DNA from: Clostridia bacterium
GTDB lineage: Bacteria; Bacillota; DULZ01
Assembly (NCBI GenBank): GCA_012840125.1
Contig: DULZ01000049.1
Location: 1 to 54,216, forward strand
Direction of reading: 5' to 3'
DNA: 54,216 nucleotides
Below are positions 53,321 through 54,216 of this stretch, in pieces. The notes under the pieces are model-generated. The model saw nothing but the letters and a program-made list of their open reading frames with translations, was not told the DNA's origin and did no database searches. The position numbers and the translations under genes were made by a program. Each line of letters opens with the position of its first letter. Positions within the stretch are counted from its first letter, which is position 1.

Positions 53321-53605
53321 TTATTTACAGGCTACTTTGCCGAGCACGGGCCTTTGCCGTTGATGGACATCTCCTTCAAGAAACACTGCTTGCAGTATGG
53401 AACTACTGCATGTTTGCCGCAGGCTGTGAAATAGATCCTGCACTGCTGTCCAGACGTCATCCTCCCGGCCGTAAACGGTAATGGAGAATTTATTTTTTTC
53501 GTATTCCACTTCAAAATATTTCAACCGTTCCACTATTTCATCGATGATCTCCTGCCTGACAGTCCGGTGAGGCACGGAAAACAATGACAACTGGCATATA
53601 ATCAT
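53321..53605 (-). CDS. Small protein, YkoF/thiamine-binding-like
   Basis: A 94-residue protein starting MIICQLSLFSVPHRTVRQEI and continuing KYFEVEYEKNKFSITVYGREDDVWTAVQDLF. The order strand, helix, strand, G-x-x-D-D-V-W then helix resembles the ferredoxin-like YkoF/MTH1187 thiamine-binding superfamily, where the equivalent is GDEDDV. The last 25 residues do not match that family. ATG 53605 follows GGGAGG by nine bases. No neighbour supports a thiamine role, so the call is tentative. Confidence 0.45.
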   Translation of the reverse strand: MIICQLSLFSVPHRTVRQEIIDEIVERLKYFEVEYEKNKFSITVYGREDDVWTAVQDLFHSLRQTCSSSILQAVFLEGDVHQRQRPVLGKVACK

Positions 53606-53944
53606 ACCATATGGCCTCCCAAATGTGTTCTTCTACCTAACTGCAGTAGTATACCGGCAAACAGCATCCATCAGCATGAAAAGTGCTGCAACAATTTGAT
53701 GCTCACCACCTCCGGCCTATGATTGTCATAAATTTCTGACAATAGGCTCTTGGTATTAATATGAGTGCAAACATTGTACCACATGCCACCCCCCCTGTCT
53801 AGGTACCATAACAGGTATAAATGTCCCTTGCTCTTAGTCTCTTTTTCTCAAACTAGGGGTTTACCACCTGCCGCCGGGGCGGCACAGCCATAAGACCGGA
53901 CCGGCCCAGGCCCAACGGGAGCCCGGGAACACCCGGGTGCAGGG
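53606..53944. other. Intergenic region with palindrome
   Basis: No supported gene. It includes a perfect inverted repeat ATTGTCA/TGACAAT (near 53722-53742, extended by CCTAT/AGG), a possible operator, and a minus-strand TATACT at 53648-53653 that could be the -10 of the small gene ending at 53321. The right part (53860-53940) is GC-rich with hairpins I cannot assign. Confidence 0.35.
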
Positions 53945-53978
53945 CAAAAAGAAACACAGGAGCATGATGCTCCTGTGT
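53945..53978 (-). terminator. Terminator of the tRNA cluster
   Basis: Perfect 12-base stem ACACAGGAGCAT/ATGCTCCTGTGT (53954-53965 and 53967-53978) followed on the minus strand by TTCTTTTTG. It lies ten bases beyond the tRNA-Phe. Confidence 0.85.
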
Positions 53979-53987
53979 CCCCAGACT

Positions 53988-54063
<76 letters not shown>

Positions 54064-54067
54064 ATGT

Positions 54068-54144
54068 TGGCGGAGCTGACGGGATTCGAACCCGCGATCT
54101 CCGGCGTGACAGGCCGGCATGTTAAACCGCTACACTACAGCTCC
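54068..54144 (-). tRNA. tRNA-Asp (GTC)
   Basis: On the minus strand GGAGCTGTAGTGTAG opens the gene. The anticodon loop CTGTCAC gives GTC (Asp), CGCGGGTTCGAATCCCG is the T arm, and CAGCTCC-G with encoded CCA (54068-54070) closes the acceptor. It lies four bases upstream of tRNA-Phe. Confidence 0.95.
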
Positions 54145-54190
54145 ATATAGAGAAAGATCAAGGCTCCGGAGAGCCCGATCTTTTATGTGA

Positions 54191-54216
54191 TGGTGACCCG
54201 TAGGGGATTCGAACCC
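54191..54216 (-). tRNA. Partial tRNA cut by window edge
   Basis: On the minus strand only the 3' end is present: a T-arm GGGTTCGAATCCC, then acceptor bases CGGGTCA and CCA (54191-54193). The anticodon lies outside. The acceptor 3' strand CGGGTC implies a 5' GACCCG, as in many tRNA-Glu genes, but this is only a guess. Confidence 0.75.

Noticed and set aside
53332-53514. Alternative 60-codon minus-strand frame within the YkoF-like gene
   Set aside because: Lacks a ribosome binding site and a family match; the 94-codon frame has both a good site and partial similarity.

Overview
This window reads as chromosomal DNA of an endospore-forming, high-GC Firmicute, most likely a clostridial or Peptococcia/Moorella-type lineage. 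Evidence: sporulation genes (spoIIID, spoIID, a spoIIQ-type M23 protein, a Spo0F-like regulator with a SigH-type promoter), Firmicute-type T-box control of aroF, many TTG/GTG starts behind strong AGGAGG sites, and gene order close to the Bacillus subtilis pyrG-to-mbl segment. I do not name a species.

Layout. 0.2-6.8 kb (mostly minus): a degenerate LytR-CpsA-Psr-like protein, mbl/mreB and spoIIID, then plus-strand spoIID and spoIIQ, then minus-strand murA and ywmB. 7.1-14.3 kb (minus): the complete F1Fo ATP synthase operon atpZ-atpI-atpB-E-F-H-A-G-D-C. 14.4-20.5 kb (minus): wecB/mnaA, a MazG-like protein, comEB, a fused rpiB-ywlG gene, ywlE, mntP, a ZIP transporter and sua5. 20.6-22.9 kb: an AT-richer accessory island holding a palindromic repeat (copy A), a frameshifted HepT toxin remnant and a DUF3800 gene. 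22.9-28.9 kb (minus): mrpABCDEFG sodium/proton antiporter operon behind a clear SigA promoter and a long structured leader. 29.1-33.0 kb (minus): a two-gene chromate-type transporter, prmC, prfA, fluC/crcB, rpmE. 33.1-40.1 kb: a plus-strand coiled-coil gene, then minus-strand LysM-M23 peptidase, rho, glpX, transaldolase, a 55-residue DUF1540 protein, fba, a zinc-ribbon protein and spo0F. 40.1-44.0 kb: alr (minus), palindromic repeat copy B, then an ECF sigma factor and a membrane anti-sigma factor with an external beta-propeller (plus). 44.3-48.9 kb (plus): argS, pyrG, a FemA/B-like aminoacyltransferase. 48.9-53.6 kb (minus): aroF with a T-box leader, an ABC1/UbiB kinase, a polysaccharide deacetylase, tatA and a small unknown gene. 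53.9-54.2 kb (minus): a tRNA cluster (partial tRNA, Asp, Phe) with its terminator.

Functionally the segment is a conserved core of envelope growth (Mbl, MurA, WecB, Alr, Fem-like, hydrolases), energy and ion homeostasis (ATP synthase, Mrp, MntP, ZIP, FluC), translation and termination (PrfA, PrmC, RpmE, ArgS, Rho, Sua5, tRNAs), central sugar phosphate metabolism (GlpX, Fba, transaldolase, RpiB) and sporulation control. The main departures from conserved order are the 20.6-30.2 kb block and the sigma/anti-sigma cassette. The most unusual non-coding signal is the pair of palindromic repeats at 20.6 and 41.4 kb: a nearly identical interior, perfect terminal inverted repeats whose outer bases differ between copies but stay complementary within each copy, and copy-specific direct repeats outside them.
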